A stretch of DNA of 64,000 nucleotides from Pseudomonas sp. UBA4617 (GTDB lineage Bacteria; Pseudomonadota; Gammaproteobacteria; Pseudomonadales; Pseudomonadaceae): positions 1 through 64,000 of the forward strand of contig NZ_DGIR01000036.1 in NCBI RefSeq assembly GCF_002386445.1, written 5' to 3'. Below the pieces are notes generated by a model, which did no database searches, was not told the origin of the DNA, and saw only the letters and a program-made list of their open reading frames with translations. The translations under genes and the position numbers were made by a program. Shown here piece by piece: positions 43,101-52,878 of this stretch. The first letter of the stretch is position 1. Every line of letters begins with the position of its first letter.

Positions 43101-44272
43101 GGCAGCAGTTGCTCCCAGGCCGGTACGCCCAGCGGTGGGCGCGGCAGGTCGGCGAGGTCGGCATGGGCCTGTGGCCGGATGCCGTCGCGCTCCAGGTGGG
43201 CGATGACCCGGTCGCTGAAGTCCGGTGCCAGGGCCAGCTTGGTCGGCCAGCCGACCAGCAGGCGCTGCTGGTCGGCGAGGAAAGCATTGTCCGGGCGCAC
43301 CAGGCCCGACTGCGCCGGTTCTGCGCGGTTGACCCGCAGGGTGGCCCAGCGTACCTGGCTCTGGTCGACCCATGGCAGCAGGCTGGCGATTTCCTTCTGT
43401 GCCGCCACGATTTGCGCAGACGGCTCGCGGGCGACGCCATCGGCCTCGGCCAGGTCGCCGCCCATATACCAGACCCACTGGCCATCGGCGGCCGGATGGG
43501 TGGTCACTGTCACCCGCGGCTTGGGTCCGCCGCCCAGGCAGTGGGCATAAAGCGGCTTCAGGTTGGCACCTTTGGCCATGACCATGTGCAGCGGGCGGGT
43601 CTGCATGGCTGGCTGGGTCAGGCCCAGGGCATGCAGCAAGTCTTCGGTGCCGGCGCCGGCGCTGAGCACGATGCGTTGGGCGCGGATGTCGCGGCCGTCG
43701 ACGCGCAGGCCGACCAGCTCGTCAGCCTCGCGCAACGGTTCGATGCGCTCGCCGGCCAGCAGGCTGTCACCCGCCAGTTCGGCCAGGTTGGCCAGCAGGC
43801 TGGGCACGTCGACGACCAGTTCGGCCAGGCGATAGACCTTGCCCTTGAAGGCGCGGTCCTGCAGTGCGGGTGGCAGTTGCTCGCCCTTGACCTGGTCGAC
43901 CCGGCCGCGCACGGCCTTGCTGGCGAAGAAGCTGGTGAGGTTGCCGGCCAGGGTGCCTGGCGACCACAGGTAGTGTGCGTCGGACAGCAGGCGGGTATGG
44001 GTAAGGTCCAGCTCGCCGCTGCCATTCAGCGCTTCGCGCCAGCGGCGCGGCATGTCGGCGATGGCTTCCGAGGCACCGGTGAGGGCGCCGTGCAGGGCAT
44101 ACTTGGTACCACCATGGATGATGCCCTGGGACTTGATGGTTTGCTCGCCGCCAAGGCTGGCGCGCTCCACCAGCACCGTCGAATAGCCCAGGCGGCGCAG
44201 GCGGGCATTGAGCCAGAGGCCTGCGACCCCGGCGCCGACGATCAGCACGTCAGTGGAAATGGCGGATGGCAT
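43097..44272 (-). CDS. FAD-dependent oxidoreductase (DAO family)
   Basis: A 391-residue flavoprotein of the D-amino-acid oxidase/glycerol-3-phosphate dehydrogenase type. The dinucleotide motif VLIVGAGVAGLWLNARL (about residues 9-25) is intact, and a second FAD contact is present near IVLSAGAGTEDLLHALG. The C-terminal substrate domain has WVWYMGGDLAE and RVNRAEPAQ. The natural substrate is not predictable. It overlaps the aldo/keto reductase gene by four bases. There is a short gap (46 bases) to the SMR pump gene on the same strand. Confidence 0.8.
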   Translation of the reverse strand: MPSAISTDVLIVGAGVAGLWLNARLRRLGYSTVLVERASLGGEQTIKSQGIIHGGTKYALHGALTGASEAIADMPRRWREALNGSGELDLTHTRLLSDAHYLWSPGTLAGNLTSFFASKAVRGRVDQVKGEQLPPALQDRAFKGKVYRLAELVVDVPSLLANLAELAGDSLLAGERIEPLREADELVGLRVDGRDIRAQRIVLSAGAGTEDLLHALGLTQPAMQTRPLHMVMAKGANLKPLYAHCLGGGPKPRVTVTTHPAADGQWVWYMGGDLAEADGVAREPSAQIVAAQKEIASLLPWVDQSQVRWATLRVNRAEPAQSGLVRPDNAFLADQQRLLVGWPTKLALAPDFSDRVIAHLERDGIRPQAHADLADLPRPPLGVPAWEQLLP

Positions 44273-44318
44273 GGCGGTACCTCGAAAACTGGGACAGCTG
44301 GCAAGTATACAGGCAACA

Positions 44319-44651
44319 TCAATGGCCAGCCGTCTTCGAAAACAGCTGAATCACCACCACCCCGCCCACGATCATCGCCATACCCAGCATGGCCGGCACA
44401 TCCAGCTTCTGCCCATAGATCACCAGCGCCGCCACACTGATCAACACGATCCCCAACCCTGACCAGATGGCATAGGCGATCCCCACCGGAATGCTGCGTA
44501 CCACCAGGGTCAGCATCCAGAATGCGACGGCATACCCGACTACCATGAGCAACAGCGGCAAGGGCGTGCTCAGGCCCTTGACCGCTTTCATCGAGGCGGT
44601 GGCAATGACTTCGGCGCAGATGGCGATGGCGAGGTAGGTGTAGGCATTCAT
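44319..44651 (-). CDS. Small multidrug resistance (SMR) transporter, EmrE-like
   Basis: A 110-residue membrane protein with four helices, the SMR size. The essential proton/drug-coupling glutamate is Glu14 in ICAEVIATASMKA. Helix 3 shows the GIAYAIWSGLGIV signature of the EmrE/QacE branch, which exports quaternary ammonium compounds and dyes by proton antiport. The ribosome site ggagg precedes the ATG at 44651. It is divergent from the LysR gene with an 88-base spacer containing a perfect palindrome, so it is a probable target of that regulator. Confidence 0.9.
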   Translation of the reverse strand: MNAYTYLAIAICAEVIATASMKAVKGLSTPLPLLLMVVGYAVAFWMLTLVVRSIPVGIAYAIWSGLGIVLISVAALVIYGQKLDVPAMLGMAMIVGGVVVIQLFSKTAGH

Positions 44652-44694
44652 GGCGAGGATCCTCCGGTAACTGGCGGCAGATTCTAGACTTACC

Positions 44695-44723
44695 TTGAAT
44701 GGGGTAAAGTCATTACCTATCTA
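44695..44723 (+). promoter_or_regulatory. Candidate promoter of the LysR gene
   Basis: TTGAAT (44695-44700) and TATCTA (44718-44723) are 17 bases apart; the -10 lies inside the palindrome at 44715-44737. Confidence 0.4.
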
Positions 44724-44737
44724 TACGGGAGATAGGT
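44715..44737. promoter_or_regulatory. Candidate LysR-type operator: 8-bp perfect palindrome
   Basis: ACCTATCT (44715-44722) and AGATAGGT (44730-44737) are perfect inverted copies across atacggg. The palindrome contains a T-N11-A core (T at 44720, A at 44732), the LysR signature. A second, weaker dyad TTACC-N8-GGTAA (44690-44707) lies next to it. The right arm ends three bases before the LysR start codon. Confidence 0.6.
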
Positions 44738-44739
44738 CG

Positions 44740-45630
44740 ATGGCCGAGCAGTGGAACCTCGAACAGCTGCGCACGTTCCTGCGGGTTGCTGAACTGCGCT
44801 CGTTCTCGGCCGTGGCCCGCGAACAGCGCAAAGCCCAGTCGGCGATCAGCAGCGCGATAGCCCTGCTTGAAACCGACCTGGGGGTCACCTTGTTCGAGCG
44901 CAGCAGTGGCCGCCAGCCTCGGCTGACTGAAAACGGCAGTGCCCTGCTGGAAGATGCCCGTGAACTGTTGCGCCAGTGCGAGCGCCTGGATGGCCGTGCG
45001 CTGGCGCTGATGCGCGGCCAGGAGGCTCTGCTGCGGGTGGCTCAGGACGAAGCCATGCCCTACCAGCCGGTGATCGACAGCCTCGACGAGCTGGCCAGCC
45101 GCTACCCGTTCCTGGAGGTGCAGTTGGCCAGTGGCGCCCAGGGCGATGTGGCGCGCAAGCTGGTGGAGCGACGCGCCGACCTGGGCTTGTTCTTCAACCA
45201 CGAACGTATCCCGGCCTCCTTGGAGCGGCGCGCCCTGGGCAGTGTGGAAATGGTCACCGTGTGCGCGGTCGGCCACCCGCTGGCAGGCGAAGGTCGGGTA
45301 ACCCGCCAACAACTGGCCCGGCACCGACAGTTGCTGATCACTCCGCAGCAGAGTGGCTACCCCGGTGGTGAGGCGATCAGCCCGCAGGTATGGCGTGCCG
45401 ATAGCTTCTATGCCATGGCCGAACTGTTGATGCGCGGTTTGGGTTGGGCGTGGCTGCCACGGCACGTGGTGCAGTACCCGACCTACCAGGCACACATGGT
45501 AGAACTGGACAGCGAGTGGTGTCCGCCGGCCTTGGTGGCGGAGCTGGCCTGGCGCCGTGACCAGCCACTGGGGCCCGCCGCGCGGTGGCTGGCCGAGCGC
45601 TTTGCAGTACACCTGCGTGCGATCGGGTAA
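44740..45630 (+). CDS. LysR-family transcriptional regulator
   Basis: A 296-residue LysR regulator. The N-terminal winged helix-turn-helix (about 4-62) reads LEQLRTFLRVAELRSFSAVARE...SAISSAIALLETDLGVTLFER, and the C-terminal periplasmic-binding-like effector domain (about 90-295) follows. The ligand is unknown. The ATG at 44740 (MAEQWN) follows ggagat; the longer frame from 44695 would begin in the promoter. It is divergent from the SMR pump, the usual LysR arrangement, and its start codon directly follows a palindrome that could serve autoregulation. Its stop is 11 bases before the waaA start. Confidence 0.9.
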   Translation: MAEQWNLEQLRTFLRVAELRSFSAVAREQRKAQSAISSAIALLETDLGVTLFERSSGRQPRLTENGSALLEDARELLRQCERLDGRALALMRGQEALLRVAQDEAMPYQPVIDSLDELASRYPFLEVQLASGAQGDVARKLVERRADLGLFFNHERIPASLERRALGSVEMVTVCAVGHPLAGEGRVTRQQLARHRQLLITPQQSGYPGGEAISPQVWRADSFYAMAELLMRGLGWAWLPRHVVQYPTYQAHMVELDSEWCPPALVAELAWRRDQPLGPAARWLAERFAVHLRAIG

Positions 45631-45641
45631 ACTCCGCCGCC

Positions 45642-46916
45642 ATGAACAGAACACTCTATACCCTGCTGTTTCACCTGGGCCTGCCGCTGGTTGCGCTGCG
45701 CCTCTACCTGCGTTCGCGCAAGGCGCCGGCCTATGGCCAGCGCATCGGCGAGCGCTTTGCCTGCAAGCTGCCGGCCATGCGCCAGGGCGGCATATGGGTG
45801 CATGCCGTTTCGGTGGGCGAAAGCATCGCTGCGGCGCCCATGGTGCGTGCCTTGCTCAAGGCCTACCCGGGGCTGCCGATCACCCTGACCTGCATGACCC
45901 CGACCGGTTCCGAGCGCATTCGCGCCATGTTCGCCGATGAGCCATGCGTGCAGCACTGCTACCTGCCCTATGACCTGCCTTGGGCGGCGGGGCGTTTCCT
46001 CGATCATGTCCGGCCGAAGCTGGGCATCATCATGGAAACCGAGCTATGGCCCAACCACATTCACCAGTGCGCCAAGCGCAGCATCCCGGTGGCCTTGGCC
46101 AACGCGCGCCTTTCCGAGCGCTCGGCCCGTGGCTATGGGCGCTTTGCCAAACTGACCCGGCCGATGCTGGCCGAGATGAGCCTGATCGCCGTGCAGACCG
46201 AAACCGAGGCCCGGCGCTTCCGTGACCTGGGCGCGCGTCCTGAGTGCGTGCAGGTCACCGGTTCGATCAAGTTCGACCTGAAGATCGACGAGCAACTGCT
46301 GCCGCGTGCCAGGGCGTTGCGTGAACAGTGGGGTGCCGACCAGCGCCCGGTGTGGATCGCCGCCAGCACCCACGAAGGCGAAGATGCCCTGATCCTGCAG
46401 GCGCATCGGCAGTTGTTGCAGGTGCATGGTGATGCGTTGCTGATCCTGGTGCCGCGTCACCCCGAGCGTTTCGCTGCGGTGCATGCGCTGTGCAGCGAAC
46501 AGTTCACCAGCGTGCGTCGTTCGGTCGGTACCTCTGTCGATGCGCAGACGCAGGTGTTGGTTGGCGACACCATGGGCGAGTTGCTGTTCCTCTATGCACT
46601 GGCCGACATTGCTTTCGTTGGCGGCAGCCTGGTAGCGACTGGTGGGCACAACCCGCTGGAGCCCGCAGCACTGGCCTTGCCGGTGCTGATGGGGCCGCAT
46701 GTGTTCAATTTTCTCGAAATCAGCGCCATGCTGCGTGAGGCGGGGGCGCTGCAACAGGTGGACGATGCCGAAGGGCTGGCCGAGGCGGTGCGGCGTTTGA
46801 TCGAATTGCCGCAGGATGCGCAGCGCATGGGCGAGGCGGGCAGGTCGGTGATGCGGGCCAACCAGGGCGCGTTGCAACGGTTGCTGAAGGGGCTTGGTGA
46901 CTTGCTTCATAAGTGA
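45642..46916 (+). CDS. waaA: 3-deoxy-D-manno-octulosonic acid transferase
   Basis: A 424-residue inner-membrane-associated GT-B transferase that adds Kdo to the lipid A precursor. It starts with a hydrophobic segment (LYTLLFHLGLPLVALRLYL) that anchors it, then the acceptor domain with GGIWVHAVSVGES and TLTCMTPTGSERI, where the glutamate of VSVGES is the family's catalytic residue. The C-terminal domain has SIKFDLKID, AASTHEGED and the CMP-Kdo-binding SLVATGGHNPLEPAA. Length equals E. coli WaaA (425). A promoter-like gggtaaact (45625-45633) lies just upstream, within the LysR stop. Confidence 0.94.
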   Translation: MNRTLYTLLFHLGLPLVALRLYLRSRKAPAYGQRIGERFACKLPAMRQGGIWVHAVSVGESIAAAPMVRALLKAYPGLPITLTCMTPTGSERIRAMFADEPCVQHCYLPYDLPWAAGRFLDHVRPKLGIIMETELWPNHIHQCAKRSIPVALANARLSERSARGYGRFAKLTRPMLAEMSLIAVQTETEARRFRDLGARPECVQVTGSIKFDLKIDEQLLPRARALREQWGADQRPVWIAASTHEGEDALILQAHRQLLQVHGDALLILVPRHPERFAAVHALCSEQFTSVRRSVGTSVDAQTQVLVGDTMGELLFLYALADIAFVGGSLVATGGHNPLEPAALALPVLMGPHVFNFLEISAMLREAGALQQVDDAEGLAEAVRRLIELPQDAQRMGEAGRSVMRANQGALQRLLKGLGDLLHK

Positions 46917-47047
46917 AAGCGCAGCTTGTACGTGAGGCTGAACAGGTCGCTGATAGTCAGGAACGCTGTCAACTGTCAGTATTGCCAGTTTCACGTTAAA
47001 GCAGTTTCATCAGTTTATTAGTCAAGAGACTAACCTATGGCAACAGA

Positions 47048-47632
47048 GTGAGGATCGCTGGTCGAATCGCTACGGTATCTATTGATACCGAGCAGGATGA
47101 TGGCTAGTTTTTCATTGAAATAGATAATCATAACCCTGAGTTGGAGGGGAATGATTATAGATTTTCTCAGTTTATGTTTCGTTCAGCGGTTGATGTCACC
47201 GACTTTGAAACAGGTGAGGATGAAGAGCGCTTGAATGGCTGGGTAATGCTTGAAGATTACAGGTTTGAATTCCAGGTCATCCAAGATGAAGGTAAGGTCC
47301 TTTATCTTCATACGCATAAAATTGAAGCTGGGCATAAAGGCGTATTTTTGAAAAAAGAATACCCCCTGCTGGTGCGTGACAAAAAGTACGAGTTTTCCAT
47401 GACGGTGATGTTGGATTACCCGGGCAATCCTCCCGAACTGGAAGTGAAGGCTGCGGGGGACGTGGTAATCGAAAAAGTGACACTTTCCCGACTCCATGAA
47501 TGGCAAGTCTTTTCTGGCATCTTCACGGTAAAGGATGATCTGACCAGCATTACTATCGAAAACCATACAGACACGGAATATGGCAATGATTTTCTCATTG
47601 CCAAGCTGCAGGTCTCTCCCGTCCCCGTCTGA
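47048..47632 (+). pseudogene. Unrecognised gene, apparently interrupted by an in-frame TAG
   Basis: The intact part (47108-47632) encodes a hydrophilic, probably beta-rich protein of about 174 residues with segments such as DYRFSQFMFRSAVDV, RLNGWVMLEDYRFEFQ and NHTDTEYGNDFLIAKLQ. No family is recognised. There is no good start: TTG at 47141 lacks a ribosome site, and the first in-frame ATG is 47174. In the same frame the bases before it translate plausibly (VRIAGRIATVSIDTEQDDG) up to a TAG at 47105-47107, after which reading continues FFIEIDNHNPELEG. This looks like one gene with a nonsense mutation. It is AT-rich, between waaA and tolC, and probably acquired. If real as it stands, the call would be a CDS at 47141-47632. 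Confidence 0.5.
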
Positions 47633-47650
47633 CTATGACGGCAAGGTCGC

Positions 47651-47677
47651 GCGCCTCGCCGTCTTTCGGTGAGGCGC
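47651..47677. terminator. Hairpin between the converging gene at 47632 and tolC
   Basis: GCGCCTCGCC and GGTGAGGCGC form a 10-bp stem (one G-T pair) around gtctttc. No T-run follows in either direction, so it is a weak, possibly two-way terminator. Confidence 0.4.
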
Positions 47678-47688
47678 CCGCCATATTC

Positions 47689-49122
47689 CTACGGCCGTCG
47701 CTCGAAGTTCTTCGCCGCTGCAGCAGCCAGGTCCGGCGGCAGGAAGTCCTTGTCCGGGTTGTAGTCTGGTTTCAGGTACTGCTTGAGGTCCTGAAGGTCT
47801 TGCGGGCTCAAGGTGCCGGCTGCCTGCTTCAGGCTCAGGTTGTCGAGAATGTAGTCGTAGCGGCTGTTGTTGTAGTCGCGCACCGAGGTATACAGCTGGC
47901 GCTGGGCGTCGAGCACGTCGACGATGTTGCGGGTACCCACCTGGTAGCCGATTTCGGTGGCTTCCAGGGCGCTCTGGTTGGAGATGATCGACTGCTTGCG
48001 CGCCTGAACCTGTTCCACGTCGGTGTTCACTGCGCGGTGCAGGTTGCGGGTGTTTTCCACCACCTGGCGACGCAGGCTCTCTCGCTGCTGCTCACTCTGG
48101 CTCAGGCGCTGGTAGGCTTCGCGCACTTGCGAACTGGTCAGCCCGCCACTGTAGATCGGAATGCTCAGCTGCAGGCCGACGCTGGTCTGCTCGACATCAC
48201 CGCTGTAACGCACCCCTGGCAGGGACGGGTTGGTGAAGCCGAGGCTGTCGTTGTCACCCTTCTGGTACTTGGCTACCGCATCCAGTGTCGGTGCATGGCC
48301 TGCCTTGCGCTGGCGCAGCGTCTCCTCGGCCGCAGACACCGCATAGTTCGTAGCCAGCAAGTTGAGGTTCTGGCGCCCGGCGGTTTCGACCCAGGCCTTG
48401 GCATCGTTCGGGGTAGGTACCTGCACCGGCAGGGTGTGGACCACGCCCTGGATCGACGTGTATTCACGGTTGGTCAGCGTAACCAGTGCTTCGAAGGCAT
48501 CCTGCACCTGGCGTTCGGCAATGATCCGGTTGGCGCGCGCAGTGTCGTAGCTGGCCTGCGACTGCAGGACATCGGTCTTGTCCGACAAGCCCACATCGAA
48601 GCGCTCGTTGGACTGGTCCAGCTGGCGCTTGAACGCTGCTTCCTCGGCCTTGGTGGCGGCCAGGTTGTCCTGGGCACGAAGCACGGCGAAGTAGTTCTGG
48701 GCGGTTTGCAGTATCAGGTTCTGCTCGGTGGCAGACAGCTCCAGTGCCGCTTGTTCGTTGACGGCCTCGGCGGCCTGCAACTGAAACCAGCGGTCAGCGC
48801 GGAAAATCGGTTGGGCCAGGGTCGCGCTCCATGAATTGCCACTGCGGTTGGAGGTCATCGATGGCTCATCCAGCTTGGTGCGGGTGTTCATCATCTCGGC
48901 ACCGGCAGACAGGTTTGGCAGCAACCCGGCTCGGGCCTGCGGCACCACTTCGCGGCGGGCACCGTAATCGGCGCGGGCTGCGGCCAGATCGGCGTTGTTG
49001 TCCACGGCTTCCTGATAGACGCTGACCAGGTCGGTTTTCACTGTAGAGGGCACGTCCGCTGCCCAGACCACTCCGTTGGACGCACAAGACACGGCTATCG
49101 CCAGTGAGAGTTTGCGCAGCAT
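47689..49122 (-). CDS. tolC: TolC-family outer membrane efflux protein
   Basis: A 477-residue outer membrane channel. Signal peptide MLRKLSLAIAVSCASNGVVWAA, then two TolC repeats (about 35-235 and 240-440) made of long helical stretches such as ARADYGARREVVPQARAGLLPNLSAG and the repeat EATEIGYQVGTRNIVDVLDAQRQLY. It forms the trimeric exit duct for type I secretion and drug efflux. Unlike OprM-type channels it has no lipobox. The gene is divergent from thiC, the order known for the P. aeruginosa TolC homologue. The start at 49122 has aagga seven bases upstream. Confidence 0.9.
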   Translation of the reverse strand: MLRKLSLAIAVSCASNGVVWAADVPSTVKTDLVSVYQEAVDNNADLAAARADYGARREVVPQARAGLLPNLSAGAEMMNTRTKLDEPSMTSNRSGNSWSATLAQPIFRADRWFQLQAAEAVNEQAALELSATEQNLILQTAQNYFAVLRAQDNLAATKAEEAAFKRQLDQSNERFDVGLSDKTDVLQSQASYDTARANRIIAERQVQDAFEALVTLTNREYTSIQGVVHTLPVQVPTPNDAKAWVETAGRQNLNLLATNYAVSAAEETLRQRKAGHAPTLDAVAKYQKGDNDSLGFTNPSLPGVRYSGDVEQTSVGLQLSIPIYSGGLTSSQVREAYQRLSQSEQQRESLRRQVVENTRNLHRAVNTDVEQVQARKQSIISNQSALEATEIGYQVGTRNIVDVLDAQRQLYTSVRDYNNSRYDYILDNLSLKQAAGTLSPQDLQDLKQYLKPDYNPDKDFLPPDLAAAAAKNFERRP

Positions 49123-49181
49123 AGAGGCAATCCTTGTACGAAAATTGAATTACTGAACTGTTGAGTATCGAGCGCCGCGCC

Positions 49182-49210
49182 AGTGTAGTGCCATGCGCAC
49201 CTGGCAACAA
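49182..49210 (-). promoter_or_regulatory. Candidate tolC promoter
   Basis: On the minus strand TTGTTG (rc of 49205-49210) and TACACT (rc of 49182-49187) are 17 bases apart, about 60 bases before the tolC start codon. Confidence 0.45.
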
Positions 49211-49249
49211 TCGCTCGGTGTGCCTTTCATCATCCGCGCATTTACCCGC

Positions 49250-49279
49250 TTGGCTTTGCCGACCACTCCAGTCTAGACT
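49250..49279 (+). promoter_or_regulatory. Candidate thiC promoter
   Basis: TTGGCT (49250-49255) and TAGACT (49274-49279) are 18 bases apart and would start transcription about 6-8 bases before the TPP riboswitch. Confidence 0.5.
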
Positions 49280-49291
49280 GCGCATGTTCTT

Positions 49292-49378
49292 GTCGGGGTG
49301 CCTTGAAGCAAAGGCTGAGATCGCAAAGTTGCGGATCCCGTTGAACCTGATCAGGTTAGCGCCTGCGTAGGGAACAAG
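49292..49378 (+). promoter_or_regulatory. TPP riboswitch (THI box)
   Basis: The aptamer shows all conserved parts in order: cggggtgcc, a P3 helix (gccttgaagcaaaggc), ctgaga, a short extra P3a hairpin (cgcaaagttgcg), the P2 partner tcccg, ttgaacctgatcaggttagc and gcgtagggaaca. It senses thiamine diphosphate and should switch off thiC. The leader between it and thiC is about 165 bases and can form alternative helices. Confidence 0.95.
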
Positions 49379-49464
49379 ATTGCTCGCCTTCCCGGCCAGC
49401 CTCTTGTGCCAGGTCCGGGAATGTCGCGGCTGCATGCAGCTTCAGGCACCCCATATCCGGCACT

Positions 49465-49482
49465 GCACCCATGAAGGGGTGC
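49465..49482 (+). promoter_or_regulatory. Hairpin in the thiC leader (possible expression platform)
   Basis: GCACCC (49465-49470) and GGGTGC (49477-49482) form a stem around atgaag. A further strand GGCACCCC at 49445-49452 can compete for the same partner and also pairs exactly with GGGGTGCC of the aptamer (49295-49302). Confidence 0.5.
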
Positions 49483-49544
49483 GTCCGCGCCTTTCAGGTT
49501 CACCCCGACATTCCACTGCTAGGAAGCCGTCTGGAGAGCCTGTG

Positions 49545-51425
<1,881 letters not shown>

Positions 51426-51440
51426 CCCGCAGCGCTAACC

Positions 51441-51550
51441 CTGTGTAGGAGCAGCGTCGGGTCGTGATGGGCCGCGAAGCGGTCCCGGCAATTTCAGTCG
51501 TGAAGCTGAAAAGCCGGGGTCGCTTTGCGGCCCTTTCGCGACACAAGGCT
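51441..51550. repeat. Inverted pair of REP elements (BIME-like)
   Basis: Gtgtaggagcagcgtcgg starts the left copy. The two arms, 51469-51496 (gggccgcgaagcgg...) and 51504-51533 (...cgctttgcggccc), are imperfect inverted copies about 28 bases long around tcgtgaag. It fills the space between thiC and cytX and may act as a transcript-stabilising or terminating structure. Confidence 0.75.
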
Positions 51551-51594
51551 CTATCACGCGTCCAATCAAACTACCTTGCCGAGTGCCTGCAAGC

Positions 51595-52878
51595 ATGACA
51601 TCACCCAGCCAATTCTCACCCGAACACCCGGTCCCCACCGCCCAGCGCATCTTCGGCACCCGCGACCTGTTCTCGCTGTGGTTCTCCCTCGGCATTGGCC
51701 TGATGGTGCTGCAGGTCGGCGCCATGCTGGCGCCAGGCCTGGGCCTTGCTGGCGCGGTGCTGGCAATTGCCCTGGGTACGGGTATGGGCGTGCTGTTGCT
51801 GGGCGCTGCGGGTGTCATCGGTAGCGATACCGGCCTGTCGGCCATGGGCACCCTGAAACTCAGCCTGGGCAGCCATGGCGCACGCCTGCCAGCGCTGCTC
51901 AACCTGTTGCAACTGGTGGGCTGGGGTGCGTTCGAGATCGTCGTCATGCGCGATGCCGCCAGCCTGCTGGGCGCGCGGGCGTTCGGTGAAGCCAGCGCCT
52001 GGAACAGCCCGATGCTCTGGACCCTGTGCTTTGGCGCCCTGGCCACCTTGCTGGCAGTCAGCGGGCCACTGGCCTTCGTCCGCAAGGTGCTGCGTGCGTG
52101 GGGCATCTGGCTATTGTTGGGTGCATGTCTGTGGCTGACCTGGAACCTGTTTGCCAAGGCGGACCTGGCTGGATTGTGGGGCCGCGCCGGGGACGGATCG
52201 ATGTCGCTGGCCGTGGGCTTCGACATCGTCATTGCCATGCCGTTGTCCTGGCTGCCACTGATCGCCGACTACTCGCGTTTCGCCCGCAACGGCAAGTCTG
52301 TGTTCGGCGGTACGGTAATCGGCTATTTCATCGGCAATACCTGGCTGATGAGCCTGGGCGTGGCCTACACCCTGGCCTTCGCCGCCAGTGGCGAGGTCAA
52401 CGCCTTGCTGCTGGCCCTGGCGGGCGCAGGCATGGGCATTCCACTGCTGCTGATTCTGCTGGACGAGTCGGAAAAGGCTTTCGCCGACATCCATTCTGCG
52501 GCCGTTTCCAGCGGCGTGCTGGTGCGCCTGAAGGTCGAACACCTGGCGCTGGTCATTGGTGTGCTGTGCACGCTGATCGCCGTGCTGGCGCCGCTGGCAC
52601 AGTACGAGCACTTCCTGTTGCTGATCGGCTCAGTGTTCGCGCCGCTGTTCGGCGTGGTGCTGGTGGACCACTACCTGATCCGTCGTCGTCGCCTGCCAGT
52701 GCACGAGAGTGGCTTGCACTGGCAGGCACTGCTGGCCTGGGTGGTGGGCGTGGCGGCTTATCATGGCATCGCCACACAGGCCCCCGACCTGGGGGCGACC
52801 CTGCCGGCATTGCTGCTGGCAGGGCTGGTGCACGGGCTGCTGGGTTTCAGCCGCGGCCGGGAAACAGCTCAGGCTTGA
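51595..52878 (+). CDS. cytX: Hydroxymethylpyrimidine transporter CytX (NCS1 family)
   Basis: A 427-residue membrane protein of the NCS1 (cytosine/purine permease) family with about 12 helices. The N-terminal FGTRDLFSLWFSLGIGLMVLQVGAM and PLSWLPLIADYSRFARN are typical of the CytX branch, which is found in thiamine operons or under TPP riboswitches and is thought to import the pyrimidine precursor of thiamine. Here it follows thiC in the same direction, separated only by a REP pair, and has no own riboswitch, so it may be read from the thiC promoter. The start may be the ATG at 51595 or the GTG at 51583. Its end overlaps the next, convergent gene by 32 bases. Confidence 0.8.
   Translation: MTSPSQFSPEHPVPTAQRIFGTRDLFSLWFSLGIGLMVLQVGAMLAPGLGLAGAVLAIALGTGMGVLLLGAAGVIGSDTGLSAMGTLKLSLGSHGARLPALLNLLQLVGWGAFEIVVMRDAASLLGARAFGEASAWNSPMLWTLCFGALATLLAVSGPLAFVRKVLRAWGIWLLLGACLWLTWNLFAKADLAGLWGRAGDGSMSLAVGFDIVIAMPLSWLPLIADYSRFARNGKSVFGGTVIGYFIGNTWLMSLGVAYTLAFAASGEVNALLLALAGAGMGIPLLLILLDESEKAFADIHSAAVSSGVLVRLKVEHLALVIGVLCTLIAVLAPLAQYEHFLLLIGSVFAPLFGVVLVDHYLIRRRRLPVHESGLHWQALLAWVVGVAAYHGIATQAPDLGATLPALLLAGLVHGLLGFSRGRETAQA

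Noticed and set aside
47141..47178. Start at ATG 47152 behind ggagggg
   Set aside because: This ATG is in another frame and gives a product of only 26 codons.
49380..49544. N-terminal extension of thiC from 49380
   Set aside because: It covers the riboswitch leader; the ATG at 49545 has the ribosome site and gives the family length.
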